Positions 13,026-19,887 of a DNA stretch of 23,366 bases are shown piece by piece; position 1 is the stretch's first letter, and each line of letters begins with the position of its first letter. The DNA is taken from IMG/VR virus record IMGVR_UViG_3300030102_002542, positions 1 to 23,366 of that record. The stretch is one strand, 5' to 3'. The notes below the pieces were generated by a model, which was not told the DNA's origin, made no database searches, and was given only the letters and a program-made list of their open reading frames with translations. The translations under genes and the position numbers were made by a program. The stretch comes from a virus.

Positions 13026-13526
13026 TTAAACAACCCATCCTGTAAAATTAACATCATTATCCGGATAAACGTCACCATTTGAATTTGATGTATATTCAGG
13101 AAAATTTGCAGAATTAAAACACATATGATCCACAAATCTTTGCTTGTAATTCATAGCTGTTTGCATTGCCTTTCCCTCTAGATAGTCAATCTCTTCTTTG
13201 GATGCTGTATCACTATTCTCTGAATTGTGTTTATAAATGCCTTTGTTTGAAACCGTATATGCCCCGTTTGGCAAATAACGAGCATAAGCAAAATGGATTA
13301 AACATGGTTTGATATAATCAGTCAACAGAGCCAAGTATGGATTTGCCAAAGTTCCTGCAACAATCTCTGCCTGGATCTTTTCTAATAAATCACTGCCAAG
13401 CATCTGCTGTATTTCTATATCCTGTGAAATGCTTATATACTGTATAAACGTATCCGTATCGATATTACCATTCATTTGCGTAAATCTAATAATATCGTCT
13501 CTTGTAATTAATAATGCCTTTGCCAT
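13026..13526 (-). CDS. Head-tail connector-like protein (DUF6712-like)
   Basis: This encodes 166 residues. The start (MAKALLITRDDIIRFTQMNG), the segment DTDTFIQYISISQDIEIQQM, and LGSDLLEKIQAEI match DUF6712 proteins encoded after portals in Bacteroidota phages. The helical core with IKPCLIHFAYARYLPN is like small head-tail adaptors that sit below the portal. The C-terminus ends in an extended Asp/Asn-rich segment. It starts 3 bp after the portal stop, consistent with a shared role in the neck. Confidence 0.76.
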   Translation of the reverse strand: MAKALLITRDDIIRFTQMNGNIDTDTFIQYISISQDIEIQQMLGSDLLEKIQAEIVAGTLANPYLALLTDYIKPCLIHFAYARYLPNGAYTVSNKGIYKHNSENSDTASKEEIDYLEGKAMQTAMNYKQRFVDHMCFNSANFPEYTSNSNGDVYPDNDVNFTGWVV

Positions 13527-13529
13527 TTC

Positions 13530-15401
13530 TTATCCTTTATAATTTGGGTGATGTCCATTATTAGGCATGTCCTTTGGAGCTTTCTTTGAGTCCTCATTTC
13601 CATAAGGAGATGGTTTGTAGCTCTTAGGAATTGATTGAACCTCTGCACTACTGCTCAAAGATTTGTCCTCATAATAGGATCCATCTTTCTTTTTCTTTAA
13701 TCGATACAGTTGCTCACTCCAATAATGTCCGCAATTAACACCGCCTTTGAAGCGAAATAAACTATAATTTTGACCTTTGTGACCAAATGAATTATTTACT
13801 CCTTGAAATGATGCCATGTCAATGTCCTCCTTTCTATAGACAACTCCATTCTTTGTCCTTGCCATCATTCTCTTGCAGAAGTCTCTTGTGTTATTACTGC
13901 TGTATTTCTCAGTATACTTATACCTGACTTTATAGATAGACTTATCTAAAGAGCTTTTTCTATTTGGAAAACTTTTTATCACATCAGAAAATTTCTGCAA
14001 GGTGCTTTTGCCTTTCTTATCATGTTCCTTAATCCAATCATCAATATCCACATTCTCATCATCAACCTCTCTTTCATCTATCAGCTCCCAAGCCTCTCCC
14101 ATAACCTCTCCATCCAGGTTCTCAAGCATCTTATTTCCTTCTTGGTCTGTAAAGTCTTTATTTAATGCAACCGTCGGCTTCTTATAATCCCCTTTTAAGC
14201 CGATTATAGAGCGTATCTCCTCCGGACTCATATTCTCCAATACCTTGTTTGCAACTAACGGCGACAGGCTGTTTATTCCATTTATGATATCTTCAGCCTC
14301 ATCTGTTTTTGTCAGGTCTCCATCTGCTGTCAATGGCTGTAATTCTTCAAAATGAATGTTTAAAGCCATACCATTGAATGCCATTATTTTATCTATGGCA
14401 TCAAGGAGGAGCATTCTCATAGGCTTTATTACCATGTTCTCAAACAAAATATATGAGTTTTTTAGCTCATCGGCGTTTGAACTGAACCCATTGCTTGATG
14501 CTATCCCAAACAATAACGGTGACGTAACATTGTGACCAAGCATAATCTTTCTCAAGCACTCCTCTGATAAAGTTGAATACAAGTCAGGAGCGTCATTTAC
14601 AGGCATCGCATCAACTGTCGTCTTGGATTCTGCATTTGAATTAAAGGAAACAATTACCTTTTCTCCCTGAGTACCCGTCAACGATTGCATGATTTTGCTC
14701 TTTATCATTCTTTGTTGCTCCTCCGATGGAGCGCCATTGTTAAAATTTACGACAGATCTGGAACTGAACCCGTTATTGACCTCGTTTATTAAGTATTCAC
14801 TAATGGACTCCTCGAGTGTGCAGTAAGGCAAAGCTCCCACATAATCCGGCAAAGCATAGTATTTTAAACCGACACTATAAGGCTTGACATATAATATCTC
14901 GATGTCCTCCGATGATGTTCCAAAAGCAGGGATTCTCTTTGGCTCATAGTTTTTTACATCTTGCCAATTATCTGAATAATAATAACCTTCCACTTTCCCA
15001 TCTTCATTGCACTTCTCAGCACGTAATAATTGAACAGGCATATGATGAACTTGAGCAATCTTTGTTCTATCCTTAGAATAGATTATTTGCATTGCACATT
15101 GTCCTAAAAGTTTTAAGTCGTTCACCATGTTTCTCACATCCTCCTTTGGAAACAAGGATACCATTGCAGCATATTCATTTGGCTTTTTATTGGCATTACT
15201 TGCTGTAAGTCCTTTACCATAAACCAAACGATTTACATTGTTGACAATTGCATTCTGAGTTGTGCTATTGGTATAGCAATCAATCAAAAACTGAAAATAA
15301 TTGTTGTCCTCGCCAAACGAAACATAATCGTCCTTTTTGCTCTCCTTGATTACAGGAGCTTCATAGGCTGCTAACTCTAAAATATGTATGTCCTTACTCA
15401 T
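13530..15401 (-). CDS. Portal protein with extra C-terminal domain
   Basis: This encodes 623 residues. The N-terminus and core carry portal-like sequence: QNAIVNNVNRLVYGKGLTAS, the long helical stem region around CTLEESISEYLINEVNNGFS, and EECLRKIMLGHNVTSPLLFG followed by NADELKNSYILFE, typical of Bacteroidota phage portals. Residues from about 425 are acidic and then a separate part at 490-623 contains RDFCKRMMARTKNG, RKEDID, and FKGGVNCGHYW with C509, C557 and H559, a pattern recalling the MuF-like C-terminal region found fused to some portals. Known role: a 12-fold ring at one head vertex through which DNA enters. The ATG overlaps the preceding gene by 8 bp. A terminase gene is not adjacent. 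Confidence 0.85.
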   Translation of the reverse strand: MSKDIHILELAAYEAPVIKESKKDDYVSFGEDNNYFQFLIDCYTNSTTQNAIVNNVNRLVYGKGLTASNANKKPNEYAAMVSLFPKEDVRNMVNDLKLLGQCAMQIIYSKDRTKIAQVHHMPVQLLRAEKCNEDGKVEGYYYSDNWQDVKNYEPKRIPAFGTSSEDIEILYVKPYSVGLKYYALPDYVGALPYCTLEESISEYLINEVNNGFSSRSVVNFNNGAPSEEQQRMIKSKIMQSLTGTQGEKVIVSFNSNAESKTTVDAMPVNDAPDLYSTLSEECLRKIMLGHNVTSPLLFGIASSNGFSSNADELKNSYILFENMVIKPMRMLLLDAIDKIMAFNGMALNIHFEELQPLTADGDLTKTDEAEDIINGINSLSPLVANKVLENMSPEEIRSIIGLKGDYKKPTVALNKDFTDQEGNKMLENLDGEVMGEAWELIDEREVDDENVDIDDWIKEHDKKGKSTLQKFSDVIKSFPNRKSSLDKSIYKVRYKYTEKYSSNNTRDFCKRMMARTKNGVVYRKEDIDMASFQGVNNSFGHKGQNYSLFRFKGGVNCGHYWSEQLYRLKKKKDGSYYEDKSLSSSAEVQSIPKSYKPSPYGNEDSKKAPKDMPNNGHHPNYKG

Positions 15402-15726
15402 AAATTATAAATTGATTGTCCGATGCTTGACTTGTAAATTTTCCATTGTTTATTGAATATGAATCCACTGATTGATTGGTGCAGAACATCTTGTCTTTAT
15501 ATACCACTGTTGATCCATTCCTAACCTCTAGGTTATAAAAATGATTTTGCAATAAAGTAAAGGTTGCATTGATAGAATCAAAATAATCCCCTTGAACACT
15601 ACTTGCAATTGTGACTTGAACCTCTGTATTGGTTTGGTCATCAGTTATAAAAAGACCATCATAGGTTTGGCTTCTTGCAATAAACCTAAAAGTTTGCTCT
15701 GTTCCTATTTGCTGCAATATAATCAT
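15394..15726 (-). CDS. Small beta-rich virion-region protein
   Basis: This encodes 110 residues from the ATG at 15726 (MIILQQIGTEQTFRFIARSQ). A longer frame back to 15792 is open, but that start lies inside a strong terminator hairpin, so the shorter start is preferred; it is also preceded by the GGTTATATAAATA motif. The protein is rich in strands (TNTEVQVTIASSVQGDYFD, FTLLQNHFYNLEVRNGSTVV) with KDKMFCTNQ and a C-terminal NQFIIYE. I recognise it as a conserved hypothetical encoded just before the portal in Bacteroidota phages, without a known role. An Ig-like or beta-sandwich virion part is likely. Confidence 0.72.
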   Translation of the reverse strand: MIILQQIGTEQTFRFIARSQTYDGLFITDDQTNTEVQVTIASSVQGDYFDSINATFTLLQNHFYNLEVRNGSTVVYKDKMFCTNQSVDSYSINNGKFTSQASDNQFIIYE

Positions 15727-15728
15727 CC

Positions 15729-15742
15729 TATTTATATAACCT
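15729..15742 (-). promoter_or_regulatory. Late-gene motif copy 1 (AGGTTATATAAATA)
   Basis: The minus strand AGGTTATATAAATA ends 2 bp before the ATG of the gene in front of the portal and lies just downstream of a terminator, where new transcription would be expected. The same 14 bases occur at 19866-19879 before the protease gene. No host-type TAnnTTTG box is present here. Because it is so close to the ATG it could act in transcription (leaderless mRNA) or in translation. Confidence 0.4.
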
Positions 15743-15780
15743 ACTTTTTTTTGGTTTGTTTTTATTTTACGAATGTAAAC

Positions 15781-15805
15781 AAAAAAAGGCACTCCGAAAA
15801 GTGCC
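15781..15805 (-). terminator. Rho-independent terminator before the portal unit
   Basis: On the minus strand AGGCACT-TTTCGG-AGTGCCT forms a perfect 7-bp stem with a 6-nt loop followed by a T run. It lies 28 bp downstream of the stop of the structural protein gene at 15833 and separates the capsid unit from the portal unit. Confidence 0.88.
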
Positions 15806-15832
15806 TAATTTATAGAAAGGAACAAAAAACCT

Positions 15833-16405
15833 TTATGACGTTACAATTGTAGCGTCCTCACCTGCTCCTGTAGCAAAGGCAGTTTTTAATGCAGCCTCTG
15901 AAGAAACATCTATAAAATTGGCAGGTAATACCTCGCTTGCAACAAAAGTCAATTTATAGCCGTTGAAATCGCCAAGAGCAGCACCTGAAGATATCTCTCC
16001 GGCAGTCGTATCACAGCCTTGAGCCAATCCCATTAAAAAGAATTGATCGGTCATAGTGCGTACAATTATTCTTGGACGTCCATACGCTAAAAGTTTAATA
16101 TTCTTGTGCATTGCTTGGTCTTGTTTCTTTAAAGAAATAGCCAAAGTTTGCTCAAAGAATGTTGTACCGTTGTCTCGTGAAGTTTGAACAGCAGTTGTAA
16201 AGCTATTTTCATTTGATTTTAATTCATATTTGAACAAAGATAAAATAGCAGCCGGTTGCCATGCATCTACTGTATCAGTATTTGTGGCATCATATGTAAT
16301 GTTATCAGTATCCAAATCGTCGAAGTTGGCAAAGTAGATGGCTTTCAGACCGCTTACGCTGTCCTTACACTCCTCCACTCGTCCATTTGTAATATCACAA
16401 CTCAT
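15833..16405 (-). CDS. Virion structural protein, candidate tail tube protein
   Basis: This encodes 190 residues. It begins MSCDITNGRVEECKDSVSGL and continues KAIYFANFDD, a start I know from conserved structural proteins of Bacteroidota siphophages. The middle holds FTTAVQTSRDNGTTFFEQTL, AISLKKQDQA and IKLLAYGRPRIIVRTMTDQF, strands expected in a tube-like beta-barrel fold. The end is Ala/Gly-rich (EAALKTAFATGAGEDATIVTS). It lies between terminators after the capsid gene, so it can be produced separately and perhaps in high amount, as major tail proteins are. Tail tube is my best guess; a head decoration or neck protein remains possible. Confidence 0.68.
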   Translation of the reverse strand: MSCDITNGRVEECKDSVSGLKAIYFANFDDLDTDNITYDATNTDTVDAWQPAAILSLFKYELKSNENSFTTAVQTSRDNGTTFFEQTLAISLKKQDQAMHKNIKLLAYGRPRIIVRTMTDQFFLMGLAQGCDTTAGEISSGAALGDFNGYKLTFVASEVLPANFIDVSSEAALKTAFATGAGEDATIVTS

Positions 16406-16427
16406 TGATTATTAGGTGTTTATGAAT

Positions 16428-16459
16428 AAAAAAGGGAAAGGCACATTACCTCCCCCTTT
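16428..16459 (-). terminator. Rho-independent terminator after the capsid gene
   Basis: The minus strand reads AAAGGGGGAGG-TAATGTG-CCTTTCCCTTT: an 11-bp stem with two G-U pairs, a 7-nt loop and a T run. It begins about 20 bp after the stop of the major capsid gene. It may be partly leaky so that the next structural gene is made in a set ratio. Confidence 0.8.
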
Positions 16460-16480
16460 AAATATTCTGATTAAAAAATA

Positions 16481-17416
16481 TTATGCGTGATAAAGAACAA
16501 TGTCAGAACCAATCGCATACTGAACTCCTGCGCTTAGGCGATAAATAATACGCACGTTCTGAGATCCATCGATATCAGCCATGTCGATATATTTCGCATC
16601 AGCAGTGACATCACTCAATAAACCGCATCCAAAGAATAAGTTTGAAGTTTGAGCAGCCATTGCAGTATCATCAGCCATTCCAGCAGCAACAACTACAGGA
16701 ATACCATCAAATGTCAAAGCTCCATTAGAATACCATTGAGTCCCGGCGTTGTTTGTACCTGCATTAGATGTTGCAGCAACAGAGAAACCGCCCAATGCTC
16801 TGATGTAAGCCTTAGCAATATTACGTGATACATAGATAGTCAAATCCTCTGAGCCATAAACAGTGCTGCTTATAGCATCGACAATGGATCCGAGCTTATC
16901 GATTACGTTTGCAGATGTCACAGCAGCATGTGATGCAACATCAACAACAGTTGAGTCAGCCAAAGCTAAAGTAACTAATCCATCAAACTGTCCGCTTGTT
17001 CCTGATGCACCCTCCCAAATAGAAGTCTCAAGAGATGCAGCAACCATTCCTGCTACATGAGCCAACATGAAAGATTTAAAGTCTGCTGGTAAATCCTCAT
17101 AAGCAGAGTATCCTGCTTGTGCAGCAATCCAATCTTGGTGATAGTCTTTCTTACAAAGTTGTACGTTTGATTGTACCTCCTTCAAGGTTAAAACTCTTTC
17201 GGCAACGTCAACATCCATATTGTGATCAAAGTCACAAGTTGCATTAACTAAAACATTTCCTGTTGTACTGATTTTTTTCATCACTCGTTTATAGTGAATG
17301 TTCGGGAGAACAGTAATCAAACCCGATTCAATTGTAGGTGCGCTTAATAAGGCAGCGGCAACAAAATTGCCCTGAAAATCTCCTGCATAAGTGCTTCCTG
17401 TTACGGTATTAGCCAT
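16481..17416 (-). CDS. Major capsid protein
   Basis: This encodes 311 residues. The start MANTVTGSTYAGDFQGNFVA, then APTIESGLITVLPNIHYKRV, and the segment ERVLTLKEVQSNVQLCKKDY are the pattern of a capsid family common in Bacteroidota phages. Later segments DLTIYVSRNIAKAYIRALGG and TFDGIPVVVAAGM fit the P- and A-domain strands of an HK97-type shell. The C-terminus ends with AIGSDIVLYHA. There is no long N-terminal delta domain; the separate acidic gene directly upstream would supply the scaffold. It is flanked by the scaffold gene (17 bp) and a terminator, consistent with high expression. Confidence 0.86.
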   Translation of the reverse strand: MANTVTGSTYAGDFQGNFVAAALLSAPTIESGLITVLPNIHYKRVMKKISTTGNVLVNATCDFDHNMDVDVAERVLTLKEVQSNVQLCKKDYHQDWIAAQAGYSAYEDLPADFKSFMLAHVAGMVAASLETSIWEGASGTSGQFDGLVTLALADSTVVDVASHAAVTSANVIDKLGSIVDAISSTVYGSEDLTIYVSRNIAKAYIRALGGFSVAATSNAGTNNAGTQWYSNGALTFDGIPVVVAAGMADDTAMAAQTSNLFFGCGLLSDVTADAKYIDMADIDGSQNVRIIYRLSAGVQYAIGSDIVLYHA

Positions 17417-17433
17417 ACTTGATATTTAAATTA

Positions 17434-18108
17434 TTAATTATTATTTGCGTTATTTATTCTTGAAAGAACAGTATCCATGATTGTTCTTTTACGGTTAGGG
17501 CTGATTGTTCTGCCCACCTTGATATTTTTGTTTTCAGGATTGTGAACTATTGGCTTAGCAGCTGCCTCAACCTCTTCTGTTTTCTCTTCAGACAGTTCAA
17601 CTTGCTCCTGGACTTCCTCAGCCTTTTCTTCTGTTTGAGTTTCCTCAACAGGCTCTTTGGATAGCATTTCAATCTCTGCTTTTAGCTCTTCATTCTCTTT
17701 TTTCAACTCCTCCATTTGAGAAAAGAAAGTTTCTTTGACAATTGATTCAACTGTTTTTTTGATAGGCTTTGCTTCATCAACAGATGCTTCAACCTCTTCC
17801 TCTTCTTTTTTCTCCTCTTCCTTCTTTGCTTCCTCAACCTCTTCTTTCTCTTCCTCTTCCTCTTTTGCTTTCACCTCATCAATGATTCCTTCCTCTTTCA
17901 CAATCAACATCTCCCCGGATTCCATTTTGTAATCCCCAACAGGTAAAGCAATTTTTTGCTCATCCTCTGTGACAATCATTATTTCATCTCCTTTCTCAAA
18001 AGATTCAGCCTCAACAACTGTGGATCCATCCTCCAATTTGCGTTGCTCTAATTGAACCTCCATTCCTAAAAGTGTTCTCACTTTGTTTAAAATTGAATTT
18101 TCTTTCAT
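17434..18108 (-). CDS. Acidic scaffold-like head assembly protein
   Basis: This encodes 224 residues. Residues about 18-75 form a small strand-rich domain (EDGSTVVEAESFEKGDEIMI, LPVGDYKMESGEMLIVKEEG). Residues 78-115 are nearly all Glu and Lys, and 125-150 form a coiled coil (FFSQMEELKKENEELKAEIE). The C-terminal part is basic (KVGRTISPNRKRTIMDTVLS), a likely capsid-binding tail. Low complexity, strong charge, a coiled coil and a position between the prohead protease and major capsid genes are features of internal scaffolds that the protease later removes. The motif GGTTATATAGATA lies 20 bp before its ATG. Confidence 0.74.
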   Translation of the reverse strand: MKENSILNKVRTLLGMEVQLEQRKLEDGSTVVEAESFEKGDEIMIVTEDEQKIALPVGDYKMESGEMLIVKEEGIIDEVKAKEEEEEKEEVEEAKKEEEKKEEEEVEASVDEAKPIKKTVESIVKETFFSQMEELKKENEELKAEIEMLSKEPVEETQTEEKAEEVQEQVELSEEKTEEVEAAAKPIVHNPENKNIKVGRTISPNRKRTIMDTVLSRINNANNN

Positions 18109-18127
18109 GGTATAATATATTATGCTT

Positions 18128-18140
18128 TATCTATATAACC
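18128..18140 (-). promoter_or_regulatory. Late-gene motif copy 2 (GGTTATATAGATA)
   Basis: The minus strand reads GGTTATATAGATA, differing at one base from the copies at 15729-15742 and 19866-19879. It lies in the short gap between the 46-aa Cys-rich gene and the scaffold gene, about 20 bp from the scaffold ATG, a better distance for a promoter than the other two copies. Confidence 0.4.
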
Positions 18141-18169
18141 GACGTTATTTAATCTTGTTGTAAATTCGA

Positions 18170-18310
18170 TTAAATTTTTCCTATTCCTTGAGCTTTTAAT
18201 GTTCCATCACAGCACTTGGATGAATAGGTATTATCCTTGCACAGGCAACCTCTCTTGCCTCCTCTTGGACTTGTTTTGGCTTGTGTTTCTTTTACCTTTC
18301 TGTTTTTCAT
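18170..18310 (-). CDS. 46-aa Cys-rich protein
   Basis: Read by hand: the start is MKNRKVKETQAKTSPRGGKR, then GCLCKDNTYSSKCCDG and TLKAQGIGKI. Four Cys in a CxC...CC arrangement could bind a metal or form a compact knot. I recall GCLC-DxTYSxxCCDG-AQGIG small proteins in flavobacterial phages, encoded among structural genes, with no assigned role. The ATG overlaps the stop of the protease gene (ATGA), which makes it very likely real despite its size. A basic N-terminus suggests a nucleic-acid or capsid contact. Confidence 0.76.
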   Translation of the reverse strand: MKNRKVKETQAKTSPRGGKRGCLCKDNTYSSKCCDGTLKAQGIGKI

Positions 18311-19866
18311 TTCTTTGGACTTTTTGGATGTTTAGCAGGGAGCAAATCATAGTCAGTTGTGTATTTTGCATTTTGTGGCCTGCCATTTTTAATTAAATAA
18401 AGGAAAGCATTTACTCTTGCCATTGCCCATTGTCTTGCACTGTTTACATTTGGACTGTGGCTTGTATTATATGCTCCCAATCCTCTTTGAAATACACTCT
18501 TCAATGCTCCTACATTTGCACCATATCCAAGTTTTTTCTTGTATCTCTCATTGAATTCATCACTCTTCTTTTTGAGACTTGCCTCATCAGCCTTGCTCAC
18601 TTTTGCTCCTCTGCTTGATTTGGCATCTCCCTTTGCAGTTCCCTTCCCTTTTGGTTTAGGATTTGGTGTGTCGCTCTTGGGTGCTTTCTTGCTTCTCTTT
18701 ACTCCTCCCTTCGGACCTACCTCTGCATATTTACTTTTTTTTTTAACACATTTGCCATCCTTCTTTTCATATCCAGGAGGACATTTTTTATACATCTCAA
18801 CAGAATGAGTCTCTCCTATCATGTACCAAGTCTTTCCTTCATATTCATGCTCATGCACTCCCTCAACTCCTAAATCTTTTGCTGCTTTCTCTGCCATCAT
18901 TTTTGAAGAATAAGCAAGTCTATCATCAATAATTGCAAAATCCTCATCAATAACCATACTTGCCAAGTCCTCTCTTTCTATCTGCTTGAGCTTTGACTCT
19001 GCCCATGTCTTAGCAGACTTGCCTCCCCATAGCAAATAAGATATATATCCACAGCTCTCTTTATCTCCTGCATCATAATAAGTCTCTGCCCTACTTAAAA
19101 AGCTAAACATTCTTTTGATTGTGCGTACTGACAAAGGTTCACCTTTTGACAAGGACTGTGCACGAATTTTTCCTACCTGTGTTGCGCACTTATTACCTAC
19201 TGCCTCATTCAATTCTATTCCTCTCTTGGCATTATTTCTCACACTCTCTGGATAGTCACTATAAGACTCCAATTCTTCTTTGCTCAGTAGCTCTTGCAAT
19301 TCATCAACAAGCATCTTCTTTTGGAAGTCTTCAAAACTCTCCTCTTTAGCCATGTCGTACTTATCGGCAAAATATCCTTCGATTGAGAAACCTTTTACCT
19401 CACCGCTTTTGGCTTTTTTGTATAATTCATCATCATCGATTTTCATTGACACCATCCAAGTTCCAACAGGAACGTTTAAACCATAATGCCTTGATTTGTC
19501 TTTCTCTCCTTCCACGATCCATGACTCAACAATAGTTGTTCCCTTTACAGGTTGCTTATGCTCATATGTAGCATTTTTATGATTTGACTTTTTAAAGAAA
19601 AGCTCTGATGCTTTCCTAACAGTATCTTTGCTGAAATAGATATAATACTCATCGCCTGTTTTGTCATTCTTCCTGTATATCTGTTTATTAGGAACTAATG
19701 CCGCTCCCATCAGGATCCTCTTCTCTTTGTCTACTTCTGCAAGTAATACCTCTTGCTTGTTCAATGCAATAAAATTCTCTTCAATTGCCGGTGTTTCAAC
19801 GAGACTTACCGCTTCAATACCGCTGTTTTCATCTTGCTCGTCCAAAATTAATTCAACTATTCTCAT
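18307..19866 (-). CDS. Multidomain prohead protease (XkdF/Peptidase_S78_2-like with DUF5824-like C-terminus)
   Basis: This encodes 519 residues, far longer than a simple prohead protease. Residues about 50-170 are the XkdF-like serine protease: GAALVPNKQIYRKN, YEHKQP with H103, and VKGFSIEGYFADK with S161 as the likely catalytic serine. Residues about 201-298 form a helical domain (SYSDYPESVRNNAKRG, SVRTIKRMFSFLSRAETY, then YLLWGGKSAKTWAESKL) often attached to phage head proteins. Residues 318-355 contain GVHEHEYEGKTWYMIGETHS, a small motif seen in phage proteases. A Lys/Gly-rich linker (about 360-425) leads to a DUF5824-like end (RGLGAYNTSHSPNVNSARQW, RVNAFLYLIKNGRPQNAKYT, DLLPAKHP). It should cut the scaffold and capsid during head maturation; the role of the extra parts is unknown. 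Confidence 0.82.
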   Translation of the reverse strand: MRIVELILDEQDENSGIEAVSLVETPAIEENFIALNKQEVLLAEVDKEKRILMGAALVPNKQIYRKNDKTGDEYYIYFSKDTVRKASELFFKKSNHKNATYEHKQPVKGTTIVESWIVEGEKDKSRHYGLNVPVGTWMVSMKIDDDELYKKAKSGEVKGFSIEGYFADKYDMAKEESFEDFQKKMLVDELQELLSKEELESYSDYPESVRNNAKRGIELNEAVGNKCATQVGKIRAQSLSKGEPLSVRTIKRMFSFLSRAETYYDAGDKESCGYISYLLWGGKSAKTWAESKLKQIEREDLASMVIDEDFAIIDDRLAYSSKMMAEKAAKDLGVEGVHEHEYEGKTWYMIGETHSVEMYKKCPPGYEKKDGKCVKKKSKYAEVGPKGGVKRSKKAPKSDTPNPKPKGKGTAKGDAKSSRGAKVSKADEASLKKKSDEFNERYKKKLGYGANVGALKSVFQRGLGAYNTSHSPNVNSARQWAMARVNAFLYLIKNGRPQNAKYTTDYDLLPAKHPKSPKK

Positions 19867-19879
19867 ATTTATATAACCT
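19866..19879 (-). promoter_or_regulatory. Late-gene motif copy 3 (AGGTTATATAAATA), overlapping the protease start
   Basis: The minus strand AGGTTATATAAATA fills most of the 21-bp gap between the tape-measure stop and the protease ATG; the last A is the first base of the ATG. It is identical over 14 bp to the copy at 15729-15742. Confidence 0.38.
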
Positions 19880-19887
19880 TTGTTTTT

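Noticed and set aside
15727-15792. Upstream extension of the 110-aa gene to an ATG at 15792
   Set aside because: The extra start lies inside a perfect terminator stem (15781-15805), and the extension is low-quality basic sequence; the ATG at 15726 gives a better protein.
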